In this document: piece by piece, positions 1 through 5,873 of the stretch
Layout: the number at the start of each line of letters is the position of its first letter
How positions within the stretch are numbered: position 1 is the first letter of the stretch
Origin: Candidatus Pelagibacter sp.
GTDB taxonomy: Bacteria; Pseudomonadota; Alphaproteobacteria; Pelagibacterales; Pelagibacteraceae
Assembly: GCA_013204495.1 (NCBI GenBank)
Contig: JABMNQ010000025.1
Location: 1 to 5,903, forward strand
Direction of reading: 5' to 3'
DNA length: 5,903 nt
Notes under the pieces: model-generated
Databases searched by the model: none
The model's input: the letters and a program-made list of their open reading frames with translations, nothing else
What the model was told of the DNA's origin: nothing
Program-made: the position numbers and the translations under genes

Positions 1-1
1 A

Positions 2-109
2 CATTATTTTAATTTAAGAGGTAAAAAAATAGTTAATAACTCTATATTGATCATATCTATTTTAGCGTTAATACTTTTGGCATTTTTAATTTTTATTCTT
101 AAACCATAA
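2..109 (+). CDS. C-terminal end of an unidentified membrane-anchored protein (partial)
   Basis: This frame is open from the left edge of the window to a TAA at 107-109, giving 35 residues with no start inside. The tail begins with a polar, basic stretch (HYFNLRGKKIVNNS), continues as about 19 uninterrupted hydrophobic residues rich in Ile and Leu (ILIISILALILLAFLIFIL), and ends in Lys-Pro. That is the pattern of a single C-terminal transmembrane helix, either the last helix of a transporter or a tail anchor. The family cannot be named from so little. It would be the only plus-strand gene here and would converge on the NCS2 permease gene. Chance is a real alternative, because AT-rich DNA readily encodes Ile/Leu/Phe runs. 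The clean basic-then-hydrophobic layout and openness to the edge favour a real gene tail. Confidence 0.4.
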   Translation, partial: HYFNLRGKKIVNNSILIISILALILLAFLIFILKP

Positions 110-240
110 TTGGACAACAAGTTATTAGGACTAAAAAATTAATTATTATTAATCAATATGATTATAATAAAACCGTTGGAGGTCTAGCTATTCAAATTTA
201 TGAGGGCATCTGCACTGAGGGTATTAAGAAAAAGTGCCCT
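110..240. other. Intergenic stretch between converging genes, with a small GC-richer patch
   Basis: No convincing gene is seen here. Bases 110-175 are plain AT-rich DNA. From 202 to 240 the composition becomes more GC-rich, and AGGGCA (203-208) is the exact inverse of TGCCCT (235-240). GCACT (212-216) can alternatively pair with AGTGC (233-237), and GCCCT (236-240) can pair with AGGGC at 249-253, which belongs to the next terminator stem. The patch may be folded RNA at the 3' end of the upstream plus-strand transcript, but it has no T-run on the plus strand and so is not a classical terminator for that gene. Confidence 0.4.
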
Positions 241-270
241 AAATAAAAAGGGCGATCCAAAGATCGCCCC
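241..270 (-). terminator. Intrinsic terminator of the NCS2 permease gene
   Basis: Read on the minus strand, a perfect 8-bp stem GGGCGATC / GATCGCCC (269-262 with 257-250) closes a 4-base loop and is followed directly by TTTTTATTT. It begins about 21 bases after the stop codon of the NCS2 permease gene. On the plus strand the hairpin is followed by CAAATAAAG, without a T-run, so it is best read as a minus-strand terminator. Confidence 0.87.
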
Positions 271-290
271 AAATAAAGTATTTTAATTTC

Positions 291-1580
291 TTAAGATACG
301 TAAAAACTAATTAAACTTAGTATTGCTATAACCCAAATAGCCGAACTAGTGCTACCAAATTTTCCAGTGAAAATTCTAATAGCAGCATAAGAAACAAATG
401 CTAGCGCTATACCATTCGAAATCGAATAAGTAAAAGGCATTGCAATCATTGCAAGTACAGCAGGTCCTGCTTCAGCAGCATCATCCCATTCTATATCTGT
501 TATATTACGAAGAAATAAAGTTGAGATATAAATTAATGCAGCAGCATCAATTTCTTTTGGTAGCGATGTTGCTAATGGACTAAAGAACAAGCATGATAAG
601 AATAACAAACCTATTACAAGTGAAGTCATTCCTGTTCTTCCACCAGCTTTTACACCTGCTGCACTTTCAACATAAGTTGTTACTGTTGAGGTACCCAGCA
701 TCGCACCCGCAACTGTAGATACACTGTCTGACAACATTGCTTTACCAATATCTTGAATCTTACCATCACTTCCAACTTTTCCTGCTACATTCGCAACACT
801 AGTTAATGTTCCTGCGGTATCAAAAAAATCTATGAAGAATAGTGTAAAGATTACAGTAACCATTGAAGCACTGAGTGCAGCACCTAAATCAAAAGTCATT
901 AAATGAGTCATAGGCGGTGGTGAAGAAACAACACCATTAAAATTAGCCCAACCACCAAGCCATGCAATAATACTAAAAGCAACAATACCAATAATAATGT
1001 TACCTTTAATTTTCATTTTTTCCATTACAATCATAGAAATGAAAGCAGCAGCACCTAATAAAGTTAAAGGATTGCTTAGATCACCAAGCTGTACAAGTAC
1101 AACAGGATTATCAGAAGTAAGTCCCATTAATTGAAATCCAATTATAGCCAAGAATAATCCAATACCTGCACCGATTCCAAGTTTTAAACTTTTTGGAATA
1201 GAGTTTATCAACCATGCTCTAAGAGGCGTAAGTGAAATTATTAAGAATACTACACCTGCGACCAAAACAGCACCAAGAGCTTCTGCTGGTGTATATTTCA
1301 TTCCCAGACAAACTCCGTAAGCTATAAAAGCATTTATTCCCATTCCAGGCGCCAAACCTACTGGCCATGTTTTAGCGTAGAAGGCCGCTATAAAGCATGC
1401 TATTGCGGCAGCTAAAGCTGTTGCTGTAAAGACTCCACCAAAATCAAAGCCTCCGTCTGCAAGTATTACTGGATTTAAAAACATAATATAAGCCATTGTC
1501 AAAAATGTTGTTACGCCGGCTATAACTTCTGTTTTAAAGTCCGTCTTATGTTTTTTGTAATCAAAGTATTTATCTAACAT
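291..1580 (-). CDS. NCS2 family (AzgA type) purine permease
   Basis: This 429-residue inner-membrane protein has the length and motif order of the AzgA branch of NCS2 nucleobase transporters, whose characterised members import adenine, guanine and hypoxanthine with protons. Visible landmarks are TFLTMAYI then NP (25-37), APGMGINAF (78-85), DFFDTAGTL in the eighth-helix region (251-259), GTSTVTTYVESAAGV (296-310) and MPFTYSISNG (381-390). The acidic residues at 251, 254 and 305 fall in the conserved substrate-binding segments of the family. Hydrophobic segments run almost end to end, as expected for 12-14 helices. The ATG at 1578-1580 is well supported by an AAGGAG site (1586-1591) five bases upstream. 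It is the last gene of the minus-strand cluster, with a 213-base leader separating it from the NCS1 gene and a strong terminator behind it. The family is secure; purine as substrate is an inference from family; the exact base is unknown. Confidence 0.93.
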   Translation of the reverse strand: MLDKYFDYKKHKTDFKTEVIAGVTTFLTMAYIMFLNPVILADGGFDFGGVFTATALAAAIACFIAAFYAKTWPVGLAPGMGINAFIAYGVCLGMKYTPAEALGAVLVAGVVFLIISLTPLRAWLINSIPKSLKLGIGAGIGLFLAIIGFQLMGLTSDNPVVLVQLGDLSNPLTLLGAAAFISMIVMEKMKIKGNIIIGIVAFSIIAWLGGWANFNGVVSSPPPMTHLMTFDLGAALSASMVTVIFTLFFIDFFDTAGTLTSVANVAGKVGSDGKIQDIGKAMLSDSVSTVAGAMLGTSTVTTYVESAAGVKAGGRTGMTSLVIGLLFLSCLFFSPLATSLPKEIDAAALIYISTLFLRNITDIEWDDAAEAGPAVLAMIAMPFTYSISNGIALAFVSYAAIRIFTGKFGSTSSAIWVIAILSLISFYVS

Positions 1581-1590
1581 TTGATCTCCT

Positions 1591-1605
1591 TTAAGTTAAG
1601 TTAAG
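1591..1605 (-). repeat. Three tandem TTAAG pentamers next to the NCS2 ribosome binding site
   Basis: Three exact head-to-tail copies of TTAAG (CTTAA on the coding strand) sit immediately upstream of the AAGGAG site of the NCS2 permease gene. They lie in its 5' untranslated leader. Copy-number change would alter the leader length but not the spacing between ribosome binding site and start codon. It may be no more than AT-rich simple sequence. Confidence 0.6.
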
Positions 1606-1670
1606 TTTAATCTATTTGATTCTTACATAAAAAGCTTCATGATATTGAAAAAAACACTTTTTAATCTAAT

Positions 1671-1687
1671 TTGTATAATTAATACAA
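1671..1687. promoter_or_regulatory. 17-base palindrome containing a plus-strand TATAAT
   Basis: TTGTAT (1671-1676) and ATACAA (1682-1687) are exact inverse copies separated by AATTA, the layout of a dimeric repressor site. On the plus strand the site contains a perfect TATAAT (1674-1679), which would place a transcript start near 1686, just before the GC-rich structured patch. No good -35 box lies 16-18 bases upstream; the nearest resemblance, TTGAAA at 1645-1650, is 23 bases away. The site also lies about 90-105 bases upstream of the NCS2 start codon, so it could instead control that gene on the minus strand. Confidence 0.4.
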
Positions 1688-1776
1688 CCTAAAGGGTAAT
1701 ATTAGTAGCGGGGCTAACCATGCCTTCCATAGGAAATATTAAAACCCGCCGCACTAATGCGACGGGTCTTTTTTTT
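1686..1776 (+). ncRNA. Candidate small structured RNA of about 90 nt
   Basis: This is a prediction from three signals. A perfect TATAAT ends seven bases before the assumed 5' end. A GC-rich island in otherwise very AT-rich spacer can fold: AATATT (1698-1703) pairs with AATATT (1735-1740), extended by GGGT (1694-1697) with ACCC (1744-1747). These arms enclose two short hairpins, TAGC-GGG-GCTA (1706-1716) and TTCC-ATA-GGAA (1725-1735). A hairpin with eight Ts then ends at 1776, although no plus-strand gene lies upstream that would need it. The ACCC at 1744-1747 is claimed by both the closing helix and the terminator stem, so the two folds compete. Against this, the terminator pairs better when read on the minus strand, and the closing arms are self-complementary AT sequence. 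It matches no RNA family that I recognise. Confidence 0.28.
1741..1776. terminator. Terminator behind the NCS1 permease gene, possibly bidirectional
   Basis: Arms at 1744-1753 and 1758-1767 form a 10-bp stem around a 4-base loop. Read on the minus strand, the pairing is continuous with one G-U wobble and is followed by TTTTAATATTT. It starts 27 bases past the NCS1 stop codon, where that gene's terminator belongs. Read on the plus strand, the wobble becomes a C-A mismatch, but the T-run is better (eight Ts at 1769-1776). Minus-strand use is the safer reading, with plus-strand use possible. Confidence 0.83.
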
Positions 1777-1793
1777 AATATAGAGCGTTTGTT

Positions 1794-3242
1794 CTATCTT
1801 TTAGATATAGCTAAATGAACTACAGCACCTAATGATGCTCCAATTATCCAAGCATATCCTCCACCACCACCTAAGTTAGCAAAGAAATCATCTAAACCTA
1901 AAATCAAAATGTTTGGCCATACAGTACCTACGGCAATGTAACCTGATAATATCCAAGCTAACATTCCCTTGTAGTTAAAGCCACCATTGTAATGATATTT
2001 TCCATTAGGACTATCATCAAACAATGCATCTACATCGATTTTTTCTTTTTTTATAATGTAGTAATCAACCATCATAATACCAAATACTGGTGCAAGAATT
2101 GCTCCTAAGGTATTAACAAATGGAAATAAACCCATTTGCGTAATAACAGCAACCCACATACCACCAATAATAAAACCAAAACCAGCTGTGATTAATCCAC
2201 CAGTTTTAAAGTTAATTTTACTTGGCATTAAATTGGCTAAGTCATACGCAGGAGGTATAAAGTTTGCAACCATATTAATTCCAACTGTCGCTGCAAAAAA
2301 TGCAAATGCAGCAATAATTGTTAAACCCAAGTTATCTACTTTAGCTACCATCTCTGTTGGACTTGCTACGTACTCGCCAAAAATAGCTATTGTTCCACCA
2401 GTAATCATTAAAGTTATGAAAGAGAATAAAATTACATTTCCTACTAATCCCCATAGGTTTCCTTTTTTCATTTCCTCTTCATTTTTAACAAATCTAGCAA
2501 AGTCACCGAAGTTAATTACTACTGCAGCAAAATATCCAACCATAATTGAAAATACAGCTATGAAGGCTCCTATTGATCCTAGGCCTTCAAAACCACCAGT
2601 TCTTTCTCCACCAGAAAATATAGATCCTACTTCTGAAAAAAGTCCTCCACCGGCTTTAACCCAAATAACAATCATTAAGAAAATCATTACTACGTAAACT
2701 GCTGGTCCTGCAAAGTTTAAGAACTTTTTGATAAGGTCTACACCTTGCCAGAATAAGTAAACTTGAAATGCTGATACAAATATGAAAGAAACCCACATTA
2801 CACCCGTCATACCAAGAAGCATAACTTCACCTTCCATTCCAGTAACCCCTGTAATTAAAAGTGCTACCGCAGTTGATGCAGCGTAAGTTTGTGCTCCATA
2901 CCAAAACATTGCAACAAGGCCTCTAGCCATTGCTGGAAAGTTAGCTCCAAATACACCCATACTTACACGGGCAAATACCGGATATGGAATTCCATGTTGT
3001 ACACTTGGTCTACCTGAAAGGTTAACAAGCCACATTATAAAAAATCCTGCAAGAATTAATGCAGCAAATACAGCCCAACCATTCAGTCCTGATGCTAAAA
3101 ATAATGATGCTGCCAAAGTATAACCAAATAAACTTTGAACATCATTAGCCCACACGTTAAAGATTTCAAACCATCCCCAATTTTTCTTACTACTTGGAGT
3201 TGGAGCTAAATCTGAATTGTAGAGTTTTGACGATCTACCCAT
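1794..3242 (-). CDS. NCS1 family nucleobase/hydantoin/allantoin-type permease
   Basis: This 482-residue membrane protein has the fold landmarks of NCS1 cation symporters such as Mhp1 (hydantoins) and PucI (allantoin). The N-terminus carries the family signature NSDLAPTP (9-16) followed by NWGWF (21-25). FWYGAQ (113-118) supplies Trp114 and Gln118, with the same spacing as Mhp1 Trp117 and Gln121. NFGDFARF (244-251) is the conserved Asn-Asp-Arg block. GINMVANF (321-328) gives Asn323 and Asn327, matching Mhp1 Asn314 and Asn318. Hydrophobic segments are consistent with 12 helices, and there is a Gly-rich stretch (458-462) near the end. The ATG at 3240-3242 has an AGGAG site seven bases upstream. 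The gene has its own candidate promoter and operator-like repeats, and a strong terminator follows. The substrate cannot be read from the sequence: allantoin, a hydantoin, uracil, cytosine or a purine are all possible. Confidence 0.92.
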   Translation of the reverse strand: MGRSSKLYNSDLAPTPSSKKNWGWFEIFNVWANDVQSLFGYTLAASLFLASGLNGWAVFAALILAGFFIMWLVNLSGRPSVQHGIPYPVFARVSMGVFGANFPAMARGLVAMFWYGAQTYAASTAVALLITGVTGMEGEVMLLGMTGVMWVSFIFVSAFQVYLFWQGVDLIKKFLNFAGPAVYVVMIFLMIVIWVKAGGGLFSEVGSIFSGGERTGGFEGLGSIGAFIAVFSIMVGYFAAVVINFGDFARFVKNEEEMKKGNLWGLVGNVILFSFITLMITGGTIAIFGEYVASPTEMVAKVDNLGLTIIAAFAFFAATVGINMVANFIPPAYDLANLMPSKINFKTGGLITAGFGFIIGGMWVAVITQMGLFPFVNTLGAILAPVFGIMMVDYYIIKKEKIDVDALFDDSPNGKYHYNGGFNYKGMLAWILSGYIAVGTVWPNILILGLDDFFANLGGGGGYAWIIGASLGAVVHLAISKR

Positions 3243-3273
3243 ATTATTTCTCCTTTTTTTTGGTACCTTAAAT

Positions 3274-3301
3274 GTAACTATTAAGATGTTACGGTAACTA
3301 T
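3274..3301. promoter_or_regulatory. Operator-like repeat array in the leader of the NCS1 gene
   Basis: GTAACTAT occurs twice, at 3274-3281 and 3294-3301, exactly 20 bases apart. Between them GTTAC (3288-3292) is the inverse of both GTAAC cores, making the perfect palindrome GTTAC-G-GTAAC at 3288-3298 and a wider GTAAC-N9-GTTAC pair. Relative to the predicted start near 3304, the array covers about +3 to +30, a typical roadblock position for a repressor. An RNA hairpin in the leader is an alternative. Confidence 0.5.
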
Positions 3302-3310
3302 AGGTGCGAC

Positions 3311-3339
3311 ATTATGTATTTTTAAAAATGTGTAAACAA
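3311..3339 (-). promoter_or_regulatory. Candidate promoter of the NCS1 permease gene
   Basis: On the minus strand, TTGTTT (3339-3334) and CATAAT (3316-3311) are separated by exactly 17 bases. The -10 box matches TATAAT at five of six positions and the -35 box has the TTG core. This predicts a start near 3304 and a leader of roughly 60 bases. It sits between two sets of related repeats, which supports a regulatory role for the region. Confidence 0.5.
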
Positions 3340-3348
3340 AAATCTAGT

Positions 3349-3363
3349 GCAACTTATAGTTGC
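3349..3363. promoter_or_regulatory. Perfect 6-3-6 palindrome upstream of the NCS1 promoter
   Basis: GCAACT (3349-3354) and AGTTGC (3358-3363) are exact inverse copies around TAT. The site is centred about 50 bases upstream of the predicted start, where activators commonly bind. Its half-site ATAGTTGC (3356-3363) differs by one base from ATAGTTAC, the inverse of the GTAACTAT repeats downstream of the promoter, so the same regulator may recognise both sets. Confidence 0.45.
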
Positions 3364-3400
3364 TTAAAATTAACAGCTAATTATAAAAGAAATATTAATA

Positions 3401-3417
3401 CCAAAAACCTATTTTGG
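3401..3417 (-). terminator. Weak hairpin after the aldehyde dehydrogenase gene
   Basis: CCAAAA (3401-3406) and TTTTGG (3412-3417) form a 6-bp, mostly A-T stem with a 5-base loop about 22 bases past the stop codon. On the minus strand it is followed by TATTAATATTT rather than a clean T-run. It may act as a partial terminator or a 3'-end stabilising stem; read-through into the NCS1 gene remains likely. Confidence 0.3.
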
Positions 3418-3438
3418 ACTATTTAAATTTAGGGTGAA

Positions 3439-4875
3439 CTAATCGTTCCAACCACTAACCACTTTAACTTCTAAGTATTCTTCTAAACCTAATTTACCAG
3501 CTTCACGGCCAATGCCAGAATGCTTATAACCTCCAAATGGAGCATCAGGCGCTAGACCCGCACCATTAATATCAACCATTCCAGATCTTAATTTTCTAGC
3601 AACTCTTTTAGCTTTTTCTTGATCTTGAGTTTGAATAAAATTTAACAATCCATAAGGTGTGTCATTTGCAATCGCAATCGCCTCTTCTTCAGTTTCAAAA
3701 GGGATTATGCACAAAACTGGTCCAAATATTTCTGTTCTTGCAATTTGCATTTGGTTATTAACATCAGCAAATGCAGTAGGTTTTACAAAATAACCCTTGT
3801 CTAAGCCATCTGGCTTACCTATTCCACCAGCAACTAATTTAGCACCCTCATCTATTCCAACTTGGATTAATGTTTGAATTTTATCAAACTGAGTTTTTGA
3901 AACTACCGGCCCAATATGATCCCCTGCTTTTGTTGCAACATCAACCTTCATTGAATTTGCAAAATTTTTTACTCGTTCTACAGCTTCGTTATACATTGAT
4001 TTTTCAACTAACATTCTAGTTGGGGCATTACAAGATTGTCCTGTATTTCTAAAACATCTTAAGGCACCTCTTTCAACGGCTTCAGGGTCTGCATCTTTAA
4101 ATATAATGTTTGCTCCTTTTCCACCAAGTTCAAGACTAACTCTCTTAAAATCACTTGCTGCATTTTGAGAAATTAAAGCACCCGCTCTAGTTGACCCTGT
4201 AAATGAAATCATATTTATATCGGGGTGACTTGTTAATGTGTTACCAGCAACGGCACCATCTCCATTCACTAAATTAAACACACCTTTTGGTAATTTAATC
4301 TCATCAATCATTTCAGCTAGAATTATAGAAGATAACGGTGCTATTTCAGAAGGCTTAAGAACCATTGTGCAACCTGCAGCAATAGCTGGAATTACTTTTA
4401 AGCAAACCTGATTCATTGGCCAATTCCAAGGTGTTATTAACGCACAAACTCCTTTTGGCTCATGCAAAATATTATTATTAAGAGCATGCTCACCCAATTT
4501 TGCTTCAAACGTATATTCTTTTAGAACTTTTATATAAGATTTTATATGACTTGCTCCAGTGCCTGCTTGTAACTGTGTTGAAAAATCAATAGGAGCACCC
4601 ATTTCAAGAGAGATTGCTTCAGCCATATCAGACCATCTTTTTTTATAAACATCATATAGGTCTTCTAAATATTTTATTCTTTCTTCTTTAGAAGAAAATG
4701 CCCAAGTTTCAAAAGCTTTAGTTGCAGCACTTACTGCATCATTTACATCTTCAATGCCCGCTAAAGATATGACCGCACATTCCTCTTCTGTTGAAGGATC
4801 AATTACCTTAAAATCATTTGGTTGTTTTGGGGAAACCCAAGCACCATTGATATAAAATTTTTTTTTATCTAACAT
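3439..4875 (-). CDS. Aldehyde dehydrogenase (NAD(P)-dependent, ALDH superfamily)
   Basis: At 478 residues this is a full-length soluble aldehyde dehydrogenase, oxidising an aldehyde to its acid. The catalytic set is intact: oxyanion Asn151 in TPWNWP, Lys174 and Glu177 in LKPSE for cofactor binding, the FTGST turn (225-229), general base Glu249 in LELGGKGAN, nucleophile Cys282 in NTGQSC, and Glu382/Phe384 in EIFGP. The C-terminal PFGGYKHSGIGRE (446-458) is typical of the betaine-aldehyde/aminoaldehyde-like and broad-range members. It begins 14 bases after the ureohydrolase stop, so the two are almost certainly co-transcribed. That pairing suggests an aminoaldehyde or guanidino-aldehyde such as 4-guanidinobutyraldehyde or 4-aminobutyraldehyde, but this is inference. 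No Shine-Dalgarno precedes the ATG at 4873-4875 (upstream bases TATATTTTTTTAAA), so translational coupling is likely. Codons 4-7 contain nine consecutive A bases. Confidence 0.94.
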   Translation of the reverse strand: MLDKKKFYINGAWVSPKQPNDFKVIDPSTEEECAVISLAGIEDVNDAVSAATKAFETWAFSSKEERIKYLEDLYDVYKKRWSDMAEAISLEMGAPIDFSTQLQAGTGASHIKSYIKVLKEYTFEAKLGEHALNNNILHEPKGVCALITPWNWPMNQVCLKVIPAIAAGCTMVLKPSEIAPLSSIILAEMIDEIKLPKGVFNLVNGDGAVAGNTLTSHPDINMISFTGSTRAGALISQNAASDFKRVSLELGGKGANIIFKDADPEAVERGALRCFRNTGQSCNAPTRMLVEKSMYNEAVERVKNFANSMKVDVATKAGDHIGPVVSKTQFDKIQTLIQVGIDEGAKLVAGGIGKPDGLDKGYFVKPTAFADVNNQMQIARTEIFGPVLCIIPFETEEEAIAIANDTPYGLLNFIQTQDQEKAKRVARKLRSGMVDINGAGLAPDAPFGGYKHSGIGREAGKLGLEEYLEVKVVSGWND

Positions 4876-4889
4876 TTTAAAAAAATATA

Positions 4890-5855
4890 TTATCTTTTAA
4901 CTTTTGCAAATAAATTAGTTAATTCATAAACAATTGTTGCTGCAGCTAACGATGTAACTTCAGCATGATCGTATGCTGGTGAAACTTCCACTACATCTGC
5001 TGAGATTAAATTCAATCCTGATAAACCTCTTAGGACATTAACCATTTCTCTTGTTGTCATGCCTGCAATTTCTGGTGTACCTGTTCCCGGAGCGAATGCT
5101 GGGTCCAAAACATCTATGTCGATTGATAAATAAAGTGGATTATTACCAACTCTATTTCGAATTCTTTCTGCAATTTTATCCGTTCCTTGAGTTTGAAATT
5201 CGTCACAATGAATAATTTTAAACCCAAATTCTTCATCATTTTTAATGTCGTCCCTACTATAAAGAGGACCTCTAATCCCAACATGCATTGAAGCATCATC
5301 TAAAAACAAATTTTCTTCTCTTGCCCTTCTAAATGGCGTCCCGTGTGTATAGGGTGCTCCAAAATAAGTATCCCAAGTATCTAAATGTGCATCAAAATGT
5401 ACTAGGGCAACGGGTCCATTATTCATTTTATTAATAGCTCTAAGAAGTGGAAGTGCGATTGTATGATCTCCACCTAAACTAATAATACCTCCAACTTTAT
5501 TTAGAAGTTCTGTTGCTCCTTCTTCTATTTGTTTAATTGCCTCATTAATATTAAAAGGGTTACAAGTAATGTCTCCAGCGTCAGCTACTTGTTGAACTTT
5601 AAATGGTTCAACATCATAACTTGGATGATAATTAGTTCTTAAATGTCTTGAGGCCTGTCTAATACTCATGGGTCCAAATCTTGCACCTGGCCTATAACTT
5701 GTTCCAGCATCAAATGGAATTCCAACAATTGCTACATCGCAACTTTCAACATCTCTTAATTCTGGTAATCTTGCAAAAGTAGATGGTCCAGCAAATCTAG
5801 GAACTTTAGTTCCACTAGTGGGTTGAATAGGATTTTTATTTCTTTCTTTTTTCAT
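4890..5855 (-). CDS. speB: Ureohydrolase of the agmatinase/guanidinobutyrase family
   Basis: This 321-residue cytosolic enzyme should hydrolyse a guanidino group to release urea, using two metal ions (usually Mn). All expected ligands are present: His131 in GGDH, Asp155, His157 and Asp159 in FDAHLD, and Asp246 and Asp248 in SIDIDVLDP. His171 in THGTPFRRA, the GTGTPE loop (257-262) and Glu290 in VVEVSP complete the active site. The length equals guanidinobutyrase GbuA of Pseudomonas (319) and slightly exceeds E. coli SpeB (306); the N-terminal VPRFAGPSTFARLP also resembles GbuA more than SpeB. Tyr164 replaces the specificity residue Met161 of GbuA. Agmatine, 4-guanidinobutyrate, 3-guanidinopropionate or another guanidine compound is possible; the symbol speB denotes the family, not a proven substrate. 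The ATG is fixed by an in-frame TAA directly before it and by the next Met being at residue 63. It has no Shine-Dalgarno and is first in the cluster. Confidence 0.93.
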   Translation of the reverse strand: MKKERNKNPIQPTSGTKVPRFAGPSTFARLPELRDVESCDVAIVGIPFDAGTSYRPGARFGPMSIRQASRHLRTNYHPSYDVEPFKVQQVADAGDITCNPFNINEAIKQIEEGATELLNKVGGIISLGGDHTIALPLLRAINKMNNGPVALVHFDAHLDTWDTYFGAPYTHGTPFRRAREENLFLDDASMHVGIRGPLYSRDDIKNDEEFGFKIIHCDEFQTQGTDKIAERIRNRVGNNPLYLSIDIDVLDPAFAPGTGTPEIAGMTTREMVNVLRGLSGLNLISADVVEVSPAYDHAEVTSLAAATIVYELTNLFAKVKR

Positions 5856-5873
5856 TTATAAATAAAATGTACC

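Noticed and set aside
200..286. A 28-codon plus-strand frame running through the NCS2 terminator
   Set aside because: The nearest GGAGG (178-182) is 17 bases away, too far to act, and much of the peptide is encoded by the terminator hairpin.
1645..1679. TTGAAA and TATAAT as a full plus-strand promoter
   Set aside because: The boxes are 23 bases apart, well beyond the usable 16-18, so only the -10 box is retained as evidence.
1581..1745. A purine, xanthine (NMT1) or guanidine riboswitch controlling the NCS2 gene
   Set aside because: The location and gene family invite it, but I could not match conserved loop motifs of any of these classes. A covariance-model search with the minus-strand leader would decide.
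1720..1818. A 32-codon plus-strand frame starting MPSIGNIKTRRT, resembling an attenuator leader peptide
   Set aside because: No ribosome binding site precedes it, it reads through the terminator hairpin and into the NCS1 gene on the opposite strand, and no plus-strand biosynthetic gene follows. The Thr/Arg codons come from the stem sequence.
2188..2697. A 169-codon plus-strand open frame inside the NCS1 permease gene
   Set aside because: It lies wholly antisense to a strongly supported membrane protein gene, has a low-complexity Pro/Ile/Lys-rich translation with no family motif, and is a typical mirror frame of a hydrophobic coding strand.
5114..5299. A 61-codon minus-strand frame within the ureohydrolase gene
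   Set aside because: It overlaps the metal-binding half of a secure enzyme in another frame, with no ribosome site and no recognisable domain.
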